Below are positions 44,871-52,471 of a stretch of DNA of 64,000 nucleotides, piece by piece. How positions within the stretch are numbered: the stretch's first letter is position 1; every line of letters starts with the position of its first letter. Source of the stretch: Rhodoluna sp. (lineage in GTDB: Bacteria > Actinomycetota > Actinomycetes > Actinomycetales > Microbacteriaceae). The stretch lies in contig JAHEBZ010000001.1 in the NCBI GenBank assembly GCA_024641985.1, positions 140,056-204,055 on the forward strand, written 5' to 3'. The position numbers and the translations under genes were made by a program. Below the pieces are notes generated by a model. That model was not told the origin of the DNA. It ran no database searches and worked only from the letters and a program-made list of their open reading frames with translations.

Positions 44871-44900
44871 AAAAACCCGCCACCAAGGTGACGGGTTTTT
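44871..44900. terminator. Bidirectional intrinsic terminator between pdtaS and whiB1
   Basis: AAAAACCCGCCACC and GGTGACGGGTTTTT pair over 14 positions with one mismatch around a two-base loop, with A and T tracts at the two ends, so it can stop transcription from both sides. Confidence 0.85.
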
Positions 44901-44914
44901 AGAAAAAACTTTGT

Positions 44915-45169
44915 TTAGCCTGCGCGGCGGGCGCGAGCATATTTGCGCTTTAGCGACTTGCGCTCATCTTCGCTAAGGCCACCCCAAACACCGGTGTCTT
45001 GGTTTTCTTTGATGGCATATTCGAGGCACTGGGTGGCAACGCCACACTCGCGGCAAACAGATTTCGCTTGCTCGATTTGGTCTACTGCAGGGCCTGTGTT
45101 TCCTACCGGAAAGAAAAGTTCTGGGTCTTCGGTGAGGCAACGTGATTCATTTAGCCACTGCATATTCAT
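44915..45169 (-). CDS. whiB1: WhiB1-type transcription factor
   Basis: An 84-residue Wbl protein with cysteines C11, C39, C42 and C48, TEDPELFFPVGNTGPA, and GVWGGLSEDERKSLKRKY, all typical of WhiB1. WhiB1 is an essential nitric-oxide-sensitive regulator that binds the housekeeping sigma factor. I chose ATG 45169 (AAGGA upstream); 45163 is an alternative. Position next to pdtaS is that of Rv3219. Confidence 0.94.
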   Translation of the reverse strand: MNMQWLNESRCLTEDPELFFPVGNTGPAVDQIEQAKSVCRECGVATQCLEYAIKENQDTGVWGGLSEDERKSLKRKYARARRAG

Positions 45170-45199
45170 ACGCGAGTTATTCCTTTTTAGTAGTGAAAC

Positions 45200-45217
45200 T
45201 TTGGCTAATGAGCCAAA
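45200..45217. promoter_or_regulatory. Palindromic site upstream of whiB1
   Basis: TTTGGCT-AATG-AGCCAAA: perfect 7-bp arms 31 bases before the whiB1 ATG. It may be an operator or a leader hairpin. It does not resemble the TGTGA-N6-TCACA CRP site known at mycobacterial whiB1. Confidence 0.5.
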
Positions 45218-45337
45218 CGAGGAAATCAAATTCGAAAAGGTGATTTACGCTTGAAAAGCGATTTCACAAGAACTTTTCCTTAGAAAATCGTTTCATACCA
45301 ACTGCCTTTTGGCAAGACCCAAAATTTAGGAACGCCA

Positions 45338-45751
45338 ATGAAAAACCTAAAAAAGTTGCCAACCGGGTTACTCGCGGTGATAGCTGTTGTGGCCCTCGAG
45401 GCAAGCGTGTTGGCCTACTTTGGCATTCAACTTGGGTTGGGCATAGTTGCAGGCGAAAGCCGAGCCTTCGCAACCGCAATAGCCCTCTTTGCAATGGTTG
45501 CAGCGGCAGCGGCATGGCTCTTTTATGTTGCGTTTAGCTTGACTCGTTCAAAGCGCTGGGCTCGAAGCGCGGCATTGTTTTGGCAGTTGGTTATGTTGGC
45601 CGTTGCGTCTGGCAGTTTTACGGGTCAGTTTGGCTCGCAGGCCATCGGTTGGGCGCTTGTAGCGCCAGCAGTTCTGGTGTTGATTTTGGTATTTACCAAA
45701 CCTGTGGTTGAGGCAACCTTGGCCGGTGCCGACCGTGAAGATCGCGCTTAG
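45338..45751 (+). CDS. Small four-helix membrane protein
   Basis: A 137-residue protein with four hydrophobic segments (about 10-32, 44-66, 78-97 and 105-123), a basic N-terminus and a charged C-terminal tail (EATLAGADREDRA). It resembles conserved actinobacterial integral membrane proteins of unknown function. AGGAA lies about seven bases before the ATG. It converges on bcp with a 24-base gap. Confidence 0.72.
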   Translation: MKNLKKLPTGLLAVIAVVALEASVLAYFGIQLGLGIVAGESRAFATAIALFAMVAAAAAWLFYVAFSLTRSKRWARSAALFWQLVMLAVASGSFTGQFGSQAIGWALVAPAVLVLILVFTKPVVEATLAGADREDRA

Positions 45752-45775
45752 GCTGCCCTCTGGGGCCTGGCGCTG

Positions 45776-46249
45776 CTAAATTGCCAGCAGCCTGCGCAGC
45801 ATTGCAACGTGGCCGGTAGCCTTCACGTTATACAAAGCCAAGGTGATCAAGCCGCTTTCATCGATGGCAAAAGTTGAGCGAAGCACCCCGGTGTATTCGC
45901 GGCCATAAAGCTTTTTGAGGCCATAGGCGCCATATTGCTTGTGAACCTCGAGCTCGGGGTCGCTAAGCAGAGCAAAATTGAGCTCTTGGTTCACCTGAAA
46001 AGTCTTAAGTTTCTTGACCGGGTCTGGAGAAATGCCCAGCACGGTGTAGCCGGCAACCTTGAATGGGTTTAGGTTGTCGTTGAAATCGCACGCCTCTTTG
46101 GTGCAGCCCGGTGTTGATGCGGCTGGAAAGAAATACAGGATAACTTTTTTGCCTTTGAAATTTGCAAGCGAAACCGATTTGCCATCTTGGTCGAGCACAG
46201 AGAATGCGGGTGCTTTGGTGCCAACTTCGAGTTTCTGCAGTTCAGCCAT
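45776..46249 (-). CDS. bcp: Thioredoxin-dependent thiol peroxidase (Bcp/PrxQ)
   Basis: A 157-residue peroxiredoxin. The peroxidatic Cys49 and resolving Cys54 lie in ASTPGCTKEACDF, the Bcp spacing. It reduces hydrogen and lipid peroxides with thioredoxin. The ATG has a TAGACT hexamer six bases upstream and no ribosome binding site. Confidence 0.95.
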   Translation of the reverse strand: MAELQKLEVGTKAPAFSVLDQDGKSVSLANFKGKKVILYFFPAASTPGCTKEACDFNDNLNPFKVAGYTVLGISPDPVKKLKTFQVNQELNFALLSDPELEVHKQYGAYGLKKLYGREYTGVLRSTFAIDESGLITLALYNVKATGHVAMLRRLLAI

Positions 46250-46255
46250 GCCAAA

Positions 46256-46261
46256 AGTCTA
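46256..46261 (-). promoter_or_regulatory. Leaderless-type -10 of bcp (TAGACT)
   Basis: TAGACT on the minus strand, six-base spacer TTTGGC, then ATG. Confidence 0.55.
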
Positions 46262-46390
46262 GGGGAGTAGCCGAAAGGCCATTTGGTTGTTCGCGACCAG
46301 CGTGCGAATGGCATTTTGCAAACTCAACGACTGGCGAGGCGGCGCATAAGGTGCTAATGTTGTCTCTCGTTGCGCTGAAAAGCGCGGCAC

Positions 46391-46463
46391 GCACCTCTAG
46401 CTCAATCGGCAGAGCAACTGACTCTTAATCAGTGGGTTCTCGGTTCAAGTCCGAGGGGGTGCA
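46391..46463 (+). tRNA. tRNA-Lys (anticodon CTT)
   Basis: A 73-base cloverleaf. The acceptor GCACCTC pairs with GGGGTGC (one G-U), the anticodon arm is ACTGA-CTCTTAA-TCAGT with CTT in positions 34-36, and GGTTCAAGTCC gives the T arm. Discriminator is A; CCA is not encoded. A terminator follows at once. The 141 bases upstream of it, back to bcp, hold the bcp promoter and only weak promoter-like sequences (TAATGT near 46355). Confidence 0.95.
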
Positions 46464-46464
46464 C

Positions 46465-46500
46465 AAAAAGCCTCCGCGTCTTATCAGCCGGGGGCTTTTT
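46465..46500 (+). terminator. Intrinsic terminator after tRNA-Lys
   Basis: AAAAAGCCTCCG pairs with CGGGGGCTTTTT (12 bp, one G-U) around a 12-base loop and ends in a T-run. It is one base after the mature tRNA end. Confidence 0.85.
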
Positions 46501-46527
46501 ACTTTTAAAGGTTGCTGACAGGGGCTG

Positions 46528-47124
46528 TTAGTGCAAGAACAACACTGGCAGCATCGATGCCACTAGCAAGATTGCGGCAGTGATGTTGAACACTTTGCGT
46601 TTCCGAGGTTCGGCCAGCCAGGCGCGCAAAGTTTGCCCAAATACTGCCCAGGCAACCGCGCCAGGGTAGGTAAAAATAAGAAAAATTAGGCATGCGCCAA
46701 GCGCAGTCAGAAATCCCGAATCTACTGGAACATAGGTGGCCATAAACGAAGCGGCCACGATCCAGGCCTTTGGGTTTACAAACTGAAACACAAATGAGCG
46801 CCAGCTGCCAATTTGTTCAGCCGTGGCGTCTGCGTTTTTGCTAGTGCTGCGAATGATTCCGAAGGCTATGTAAACAATGTATGCAAAACCAACATATTTG
46901 AGCACTTGATAGACCACCGGGAATGTGGAGAAAACCAAACCCAGCCCAGCTCCAATGGCAATCAGCATCGATACGAGTCCGAGGATGATGCCGTTTACAT
47001 AGGGAAGTGATTTGCGCACGCCAAAGTTGGCCCCAGAGGTAAGTAAAAAGGTGTTATTTGGCCCTGGCGTGACCGATGTAACAAAGCTAAAAATGGCAAT
47101 AGACACAGCTAGTTGCAGATTCAT
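46528..47124 (-). CDS. LysE/RhtB-family amino acid exporter
   Basis: A 198-residue protein with about six membrane segments. The N-terminal SVTPGPNNTFLLTSGANFG is the LysE/RhtB signature; FQFVNPKAWIVAASFMATY is the conserved middle part. It exports an amino acid or derivative; substrate unknown. ATG 47124 was chosen since the family sequence starts there. It is divergent from a second LysE-type exporter. Confidence 0.88.
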   Translation of the reverse strand: MNLQLAVSIAIFSFVTSVTPGPNNTFLLTSGANFGVRKSLPYVNGIILGLVSMLIAIGAGLGLVFSTFPVVYQVLKYVGFAYIVYIAFGIIRSTSKNADATAEQIGSWRSFVFQFVNPKAWIVAASFMATYVPVDSGFLTALGACLIFLIFTYPGAVAWAVFGQTLRAWLAEPRKRKVFNITAAILLVASMLPVLFLH

Positions 47125-47164
47125 TTGACTATTCAAGCATGAGATCTCGAAGTTCCAACGCCAA

Positions 47165-47170
47165 TAGACT
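47165..47170 (+). promoter_or_regulatory. Leaderless-type -10 of the LysE/ArgO gene (TAGACT)
   Basis: TAGACT, six-base spacer TGCCAG, then ATG 47177. Confidence 0.55.
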
Positions 47171-47176
47171 TGCCAG

Positions 47177-47779
47177 ATGCTGTCGTTCATCCCGGGGTTT
47201 TTGCTTGGTCTTTCACTGATTGTGGCAATTGGTGCCCAAAATGCCTTTGTGATTCGCCAAGGGCTCACTAAACAACACGTATTTTTGGTTGTCGCCATTT
47301 GTGCCATCGCCGATGCCGCGCTGATTGCGGTTGGCATTGCCGGCCTTGGCGCGGTTCTGCTTTCGCTGCCCTGGCTTCTCGAAATCATACGTTGGTTTGG
47401 TGTTGCCTATCTTGGCTGGTTCGGTGTGCGCTCGGTGATGAGTGCCTTCAAAAACGAATCGATGGATGCATCGGGTGGCCAAAGCCTTTCTAGAGGCAAG
47501 GTGGTTGCAGCCGTTTTGGGTTTCACCCTGCTGAACCCCCACGTTTATCTAGACACCGTGATTTTGGTTGGCAGCGTTGGCAATCAATTTGGCGACGACC
47601 GATGGTTTTTTGGCGCCGGGGCCATGTTGGCTAGTTTGATTTGGTTTACCTCGTTGGGCTTTGGCGCAAGGGCAGCTTCGGGGTTGATGTCGAAGCCAGT
47701 TTTTTGGCGTGTGCTCGACAGCGTGATTGCCCTGGTGATGTTTTCGATCGCGGGCATGCTGGCTTTTTACAAGTTCTAA
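47177..47779 (+). CDS. argO: LysE/ArgO-family lysine/arginine exporter
   Basis: A 200-residue membrane protein. FLLGLSLIVAIGAQNAFVIRQGL is typical for LysE/ArgO-group basic amino acid exporters, and TLLNPHVYLDTVILVGSVG is the family middle motif. Six segments expected. No LysG/ArgP regulator accompanies it. It is followed 9 bases on by the MalY-like gene, which nevertheless seems to have its own -10. Confidence 0.88.
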   Translation: MLSFIPGFLLGLSLIVAIGAQNAFVIRQGLTKQHVFLVVAICAIADAALIAVGIAGLGAVLLSLPWLLEIIRWFGVAYLGWFGVRSVMSAFKNESMDASGGQSLSRGKVVAAVLGFTLLNPHVYLDTVILVGSVGNQFGDDRWFFGAGAMLASLIWFTSLGFGARAASGLMSKPVFWRVLDSVIALVMFSIAGMLAFYKF

Positions 47780-47782
47780 ACT
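47777..47782 (+). promoter_or_regulatory. Leaderless-type -10 of the MalY-like gene (TAAACT)
   Basis: TAAACT overlaps the exporter stop codon; a six-base spacer (AAAGCC) separates it from ATG 47789. Confidence 0.45.
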
Positions 47783-47788
47783 AAAGCC

Positions 47789-48943
47789 ATGTCTGACAAC
47801 AACGTAGTAGCCCCAAGCCTCGGTGCTTTGCGTCGCCGCCACAGCTCAAAGTGGCGCCGATTTGAAGCCGATGTTTTGCCCATGCACGTTGCCGAGATGG
47901 ATTTTCAGATCGCCGATTCGATTCGCAATCTGATTGTTGAAATGGCCCAAGAATCAGACCTTGGTTATCTTGGCCCGGTGCCAGAAGTGGCCGCGGCGTT
48001 TGCCGGCTTTGCCAAGAAGCGCTGGAACTGGAACGTTGACACCGCTCAAGTAAAAATGGCCACCGATGTTGGCGTTGCAGCGGTAGAAATTTTTAGAACG
48101 CTTGGCCGCCCGGGCGACCAAGTTGTGGTGAACCCACCGGTGTATGGCAGTTTTTATAACTGGATCAAAGAAGCCAAGCTAGAGCAAGTTGATGTGCCGT
48201 TGGTGCGCACCGATCAAACCTGGCAGCTGGATCTAAACGCACTCGAGGCGGCATTTGCTGCTGGGGCAAAATTTTATCTTTTGTGCCACCCGCATAACCC
48301 GGTAGGCAAAATCTATAGCCTCGAAGAACTGCAGGCAATCGCCGAGCTTGCGCACAACTATGGCGTAACCGTGGTTAGCGACGAAATTCACGCACCGCTA
48401 ACTTATGCGGGCGAAACCTTTGTGCCTTACCTAAACGCGGGTGAAGCCGCCGCCAAAACCGGCATCATCATCACATCTTCGAGCAAGGCCTGGAACACGG
48501 CCGGGCTAAAGGCAGCAATTTTGGTTAGCGCCGATGAGGCCATGGCTCAACGGCTCTCGAAGCTTCAACCAGACATGCACTGGAGAACATCGCTGATTGG
48601 CGCATTTGCCATGGCTGAGGCCTTCACGAACGGCCTTACCTGGATCGACTCGGCGGTTCGAACAATCGAAGCCAACTTGGCATTCATGAGCCAGCAGGTT
48701 GCGGCAAAGCTGCCCCAGATAATAATTTCATCGCCACAAAATAGCTATTTAGCTTGGTGGGATGTGAGCGCTCTAAACCTGGGGGATGACCCAGCGGCAA
48801 CCATTTTGGCTAAAGCTAGGGTGGCCGTGGTTGCCGGCACCGACCTTGGCGCCGGCTATGGCCAGTTTGTGCGGTTCAACTTTGGCACCAGCCGGGCAAA
48901 CATCGAGGCGGCAATCGATGCAATTGCCGCGATTCAAAAATAG
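47789..48943 (+). CDS. MalY/PatB-type cystathionine beta-lyase (PLP aminotransferase fold)
   Basis: A 384-residue fold-type I PLP enzyme. VLPMHVAEMDFQIADSI near the start marks the MalY/PatB subgroup; CHPHNPVGKIYSLEEL and VVSDEIHAPL bind the cofactor, and the lysine is in TSSSKAWNTAGLK. It cleaves cystathionine or related C-S bonds to homocysteine/thiols, linking to metZ just downstream on the other strand. Confidence 0.9.
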   Translation: MSDNNVVAPSLGALRRRHSSKWRRFEADVLPMHVAEMDFQIADSIRNLIVEMAQESDLGYLGPVPEVAAAFAGFAKKRWNWNVDTAQVKMATDVGVAAVEIFRTLGRPGDQVVVNPPVYGSFYNWIKEAKLEQVDVPLVRTDQTWQLDLNALEAAFAAGAKFYLLCHPHNPVGKIYSLEELQAIAELAHNYGVTVVSDEIHAPLTYAGETFVPYLNAGEAAAKTGIIITSSSKAWNTAGLKAAILVSADEAMAQRLSKLQPDMHWRTSLIGAFAMAEAFTNGLTWIDSAVRTIEANLAFMSQQVAAKLPQIIISSPQNSYLAWWDVSALNLGDDPAATILAKARVAVVAGTDLGAGYGQFVRFNFGTSRANIEAAIDAIAAIQK

Positions 48944-48955
48944 GCGCTCAAACTG

Positions 48956-49243
48956 ATGCAGGTTGAATTCTCGAGCGAACTAATCGAATGGCGCGGGCCG
49001 GCACCCTTTTATTGGGTTTCGGTGCCGATGCGCGAAGCGCAAGAAATCAAAGAAATCGCGGCAATGCTCACCTATGGTTGGGGCGTGATTCCGGTTGAAG
49101 TGACTGTTAAGCACAAAACCTGGCGCACCTCGTTGATGCCAAAAGACGGCCGCTATTTGGTGCCAATTCGCAACGATGTGCGTCAGCCGCTAAAGCTCGT
49201 CGTCGGAGATACCCTCGAGCTCACGCTCGACTTTGGAATCTAA
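48956..49243 (+). CDS. DUF1905 protein
   Basis: A 95-residue beta-barrel-like protein: MQVEFSSELIEWRGPAPFYW at the N-terminus, WGVIPVEVTVKHKTWRTSL, and LKLVVGDTLELTLDF at the end match DUF1905. Function unknown. It follows the MalY-like gene by 12 bases and overlaps the metZ stop by four (shared CTAA). Confidence 0.85.
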   Translation: MQVEFSSELIEWRGPAPFYWVSVPMREAQEIKEIAAMLTYGWGVIPVEVTVKHKTWRTSLMPKDGRYLVPIRNDVRQPLKLVVGDTLELTLDFGI

Positions 49244-50472
49244 ATTACTTTAAGCGCGTTCAGCAGGTCTTTGATTAGGTCGTCTTTGTGCTCGATGCCA
49301 ACCGAAAGCCGCAGCGTGCTTGGCGTGATGCCCATCTCGGCCTGAACCTCAAGCGGCAAGCGGCGGTGGGTGGTTGAAGACGGGTGGGTGATCAGCGATT
49401 TTGAATCGCCAAGGTTGTTCGAAATATCAATCACCTGAAGCGCATTCATGAATTTGAACACCGAGGCCTCATCGGCCTTGAACTCGATGGCCACTGTGGT
49501 GCCGCCAGCCTTCATCTGCTGCATGGCCATCTGGTGCTGAGGGTGTGATTTTAGACCCGGATACACCACGCGCTCAACGGCAGTGTGCCCTTCGAGCGCT
49601 TGCGCAATTGCCAGAGCATTCTCGGCCATGCGCTCAACGCGCATCGTCATGGTTTCGAGCGATTTCAGCATTACCCAAGCGTTAAAAGAGGCCATCGCGG
49701 GGCCGGTGTGGCGCACAAATGGCAGCACGGTTTCTTTGATGTATTTTGTGGTGCCGATTATTGCGCCGCCAAGCACTCGGCCCTGGCCGTCGATGTGCTT
49801 AGTGGCCGAATACATCACAACATCTGCGCCAAGTTCGAGAGGCTTTTGCAAAACCGGCGATGCCATCACGTTATCAACCACCACGGTTGCGCCAACCTTG
49901 TGGGCCAGGTCGCTAACCATGCGAATGTCGGTAATCTCCATCAATGGGTTGCTTGGGCTTTCGATGAAAACCACCGAAGTTGGCTCTGAAAGGGCCTTGG
50001 CCCACCCCTCAGGGGTGTTTTCTTCTACCAAAACGGTGTTAACGCCCCACTTTGGCAAAATTTCGGTTAGCACAACATAGCAAGAGCTAAACATGGCGGC
50101 ATATGCCACAACGCGATCGCCGGCCTTAACAATTGAGGCAACCGAGGCAAACATGGCGGCCATGCCCGTTGCGGTTGCAAAGGCAGCTTCGCCGCCCTCA
50201 AGCAACGCCAAACGGTTCTCAAACATGGCAACAGTTGGGTTTGAAAAGCGGCTGTATACGAAGTGATCGGTCTCGTCTTTGAATGCTGCGGCGGCCTGTT
50301 CGGCGTTGTCGTAGGTGAACCCAGAATTCAAAAACAGCGCTTCACTTGTTTCGCCAAACCCGGTTCGAGCCAAAGCGCCACGCACTGCCAAAGTGTCTGG
50401 GTGCATCTGCCAATCAGGCTGAGCGTTATCGGTTAACGGGTGGTGCCCCCACGGGCGTGTGCGCTTGGTCAT
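49240..50472 (-). CDS. metZ: O-succinylhomoserine sulfhydrylase
   Basis: A 410-residue Cys/Met-metabolism PLP enzyme. HFVYSRFSNPTVAMFENRLA, the substrate-loop ATATGMAAMFASV, and the PLP lysine in YSATKHIDGQGRVLGG are present. MetZ makes homocysteine directly from O-succinylhomoserine and sulfide; a methionine gamma-lyase is the main alternative. Its start overlaps the cysteine desulfurase stop by four bases, so it is the last gene of the nad operon. Confidence 0.85.
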   Translation of the reverse strand: MTKRTRPWGHHPLTDNAQPDWQMHPDTLAVRGALARTGFGETSEALFLNSGFTYDNAEQAAAAFKDETDHFVYSRFSNPTVAMFENRLALLEGGEAAFATATGMAAMFASVASIVKAGDRVVAYAAMFSSCYVVLTEILPKWGVNTVLVEENTPEGWAKALSEPTSVVFIESPSNPLMEITDIRMVSDLAHKVGATVVVDNVMASPVLQKPLELGADVVMYSATKHIDGQGRVLGGAIIGTTKYIKETVLPFVRHTGPAMASFNAWVMLKSLETMTMRVERMAENALAIAQALEGHTAVERVVYPGLKSHPQHQMAMQQMKAGGTTVAIEFKADEASVFKFMNALQVIDISNNLGDSKSLITHPSSTTHRRLPLEVQAEMGITPSTLRLSVGIEHKDDLIKDLLNALKVI

Positions 50473-51617
50473 TCTGAAATTTTACCAGTGGCGCCAACCG
50501 CCAAGATAGCCTCGGCCAATGCGTTTGCCGCATGGCTCAAATCGGCTTCGGTGGTGCTGTGGCCAAAGCTAAACCGCACGGCTGTTTGCGCGGTGTCGGC
50601 ATCGATGCCAATTGCGGTTAGCACATGCGATGGCTCATTGCTGCCTGCCGCGCAAGCCGAACCGCTCGAGACAATAACCTCGCGGCGTTCGAGCTCAAGC
50701 AAAATTGCCTCGCCGCTTAAGCCGGCAAAACAAAACGAAGCTATGTTTGGCAGCCGGCTGCTTGGGTGGCCCGTGGGAATTGCCATCGGTGCGGTCTGTA
50801 AAACCCCTCGAATGAAGGCGTCGCGAAGCGCGCTAACCCGAGCAGCCTCTGAAGCCAAATCGGGCAGTGCCTCGATGGCTGTTGCCAGTGCAACCGCCCA
50901 GGCAACGTTTTCGGTGCCCGACCGGCGCCCAAATTCTTGCCCCCCGCCGTGAATTAGCGGTTCGAGGCCGAGCCGCCCGCGAATGAAAACGGCGCCAGAG
51001 CCCTTGGGTGCGCCAAGCTTGTGCCCAGAGATTGTTAGGGCATCAACCTGCGATGTGTCGACTCGAATGTCGAGCCAGCCGGCCGCCTGAACGGCATCGG
51101 TGTGAAAAACCGCGCCAAATTCGTGAGCAATTGCAGCAAGTTCGGCAATCGGGTGCACGGTGCCAATTTCGTTGTTGGCGGTCATCAAACTAACCAAAGT
51201 TGAGTCGGCGCGCAAAGCCGCGCGCAGGTCGGCCGGCTCAATCAACCCAACCTCATCAACCGGCAGCCAGCTAACTTCAAAGCCATGCATTCGCTCTAAA
51301 AACTCGATGCTTTCAAGCACCGCCTCGTGCTCGGTTTTTGCACTAATGATGTGTTTGCCCCTGGGGTTGGCAAGTGCCAAACCTGTGATGGCCAAGTTGT
51401 CACCCTCGGTGCCGCCCGAGGTGAAGGTAATTTCGGTAACCCGGCATCCCAGCCAGTCGGCTATTTGGGCCCGAGCGTTCTCGAGGGCCTCTTTGGCTCT
51501 AGAACCAAGTTCGTGGCTGCTCGAAGGGTTGCCAAACTCGGCGGTTAGCCAAGGCCAGGCAGCCTGAAGTGCCGCAGGTGTTACCGCAGTGGTGGCCGCG
51601 TTGTCGAGATAAATCAC
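50469..51617 (-). CDS. Cysteine desulfurase (NifS/IscS-like, NAD operon)
   Basis: A 382-residue enzyme. The PLP lysine is in SGHKLGAPKGSGAVF and the active cysteine in SSGSACAAGSNEPSHVL; YLDNAATTAVTP opens the protein. It releases sulfur from cysteine. Placed directly after nadC and overlapping it by four bases, it probably builds the Fe-S cluster of NadA, as NadS-type desulfurases do in other nad operons. Confidence 0.92.
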   Translation of the reverse strand: MIYLDNAATTAVTPAALQAAWPWLTAEFGNPSSSHELGSRAKEALENARAQIADWLGCRVTEITFTSGGTEGDNLAITGLALANPRGKHIISAKTEHEAVLESIEFLERMHGFEVSWLPVDEVGLIEPADLRAALRADSTLVSLMTANNEIGTVHPIAELAAIAHEFGAVFHTDAVQAAGWLDIRVDTSQVDALTISGHKLGAPKGSGAVFIRGRLGLEPLIHGGGQEFGRRSGTENVAWAVALATAIEALPDLASEAARVSALRDAFIRGVLQTAPMAIPTGHPSSRLPNIASFCFAGLSGEAILLELERREVIVSSGSACAAGSNEPSHVLTAIGIDADTAQTAVRFSFGHSTTEADLSHAANALAEAILAVGATGKISE

Positions 51618-52471
51618 GGTTGCTCGATTGTTATATCGAGGCCAAGATCTAGAGCCCTGGCGCTGTGGGTTAGCGCGCCAACCGAAATCACATCAACGCC
51701 GGTCTTGGCAATTTTGCCAACCGTCTGCAGGTTTACCCCGCCCGAGGCCTCAACTATGCAACGGCCGGCTATTTGTTGCACGCCTTTGCTCAAGTCTTCG
51801 AGGGCAAAGTTATCAAGCATGATGATGTCGACATCGGCGGCAAGCACCGGCGCAATTTGATCGATTCGATCTACTTCAACCTCGAGCTTCACGCCAGCTG
51901 GCAGTTCGCTTTTCACGCGCCTAAGTTCGGTGGTTAAATCTTTGCCGCCAGCAGTCAGAACGGCCAGGTGGTTGTCTTTGGCCATCACCATGTCGCTGAG
52001 GCTAAACCGGTGGTTGCGCCCACCGCCATCAAGCACCGCCTGTCGCTCAAATGCGCGCAGGTTTGGTGTGGTCTTTCGTGTGTCAAGGATGTTCGCCTTG
52101 GTGCCCTGAACCTCGGCAACATATTGCGCCGTTAAGGTGGCAATGCCACACATGCGCTGGGTGAAATTGAGGCCGATGCGCTCGGCGGTCAACACCGCGC
52201 GGGCTGGGCCGGTGATGGTGGCAAGCTTTTGACCAGCTACGAACGGTTCGCCATCGTGGATGTGCATTTCGACAAGCACCGAAGATTCGGTGAGTTTGAA
52301 GGCAGCGATAAAAACGGCCGAACCACTAAACACGCCAGGTTCGCGGGCGGCCAACACTGCGGTTGCGCGCGCGCTAGCCGGAATCAGGTGCAGCGAGGTT
52401 ACATCGCCGTTTGGCGCGTCTTCGCGCAGTGCAGCGCCAACAACATCGGCTATCAACTTTTCGGTCAGCAT
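51614..52471 (-). CDS. nadC: Nicotinate-nucleotide pyrophosphorylase (carboxylating)
   Basis: A 285-residue quinolinate phosphoribosyltransferase. Visible are REDAPNGDVTSLHLIP, ILDTRKTTPNLRAFERQAV, GGGRNHRFSLSDMVMAKDNH and the C-terminal LEVEVDRIDQ. It turns quinolinate and PRPP into nicotinate mononucleotide. Its start shares one base with the nadB stop. Confidence 0.96.
   Translation of the reverse strand: MLTEKLIADVVGAALREDAPNGDVTSLHLIPASARATAVLAAREPGVFSGSAVFIAAFKLTESSVLVEMHIHDGEPFVAGQKLATITGPARAVLTAERIGLNFTQRMCGIATLTAQYVAEVQGTKANILDTRKTTPNLRAFERQAVLDGGGRNHRFSLSDMVMAKDNHLAVLTAGGKDLTTELRRVKSELPAGVKLEVEVDRIDQIAPVLAADVDIIMLDNFALEDLSKGVQQIAGRCIVEASGGVNLQTVGKIAKTGVDVISVGALTHSARALDLGLDITIEQP

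Noticed and set aside
47125-47388. Extended N-terminus of the LysE/RhtB gene
   Set aside because: It is antisense to the start of the ArgO-type gene and lacks any membrane or family pattern.
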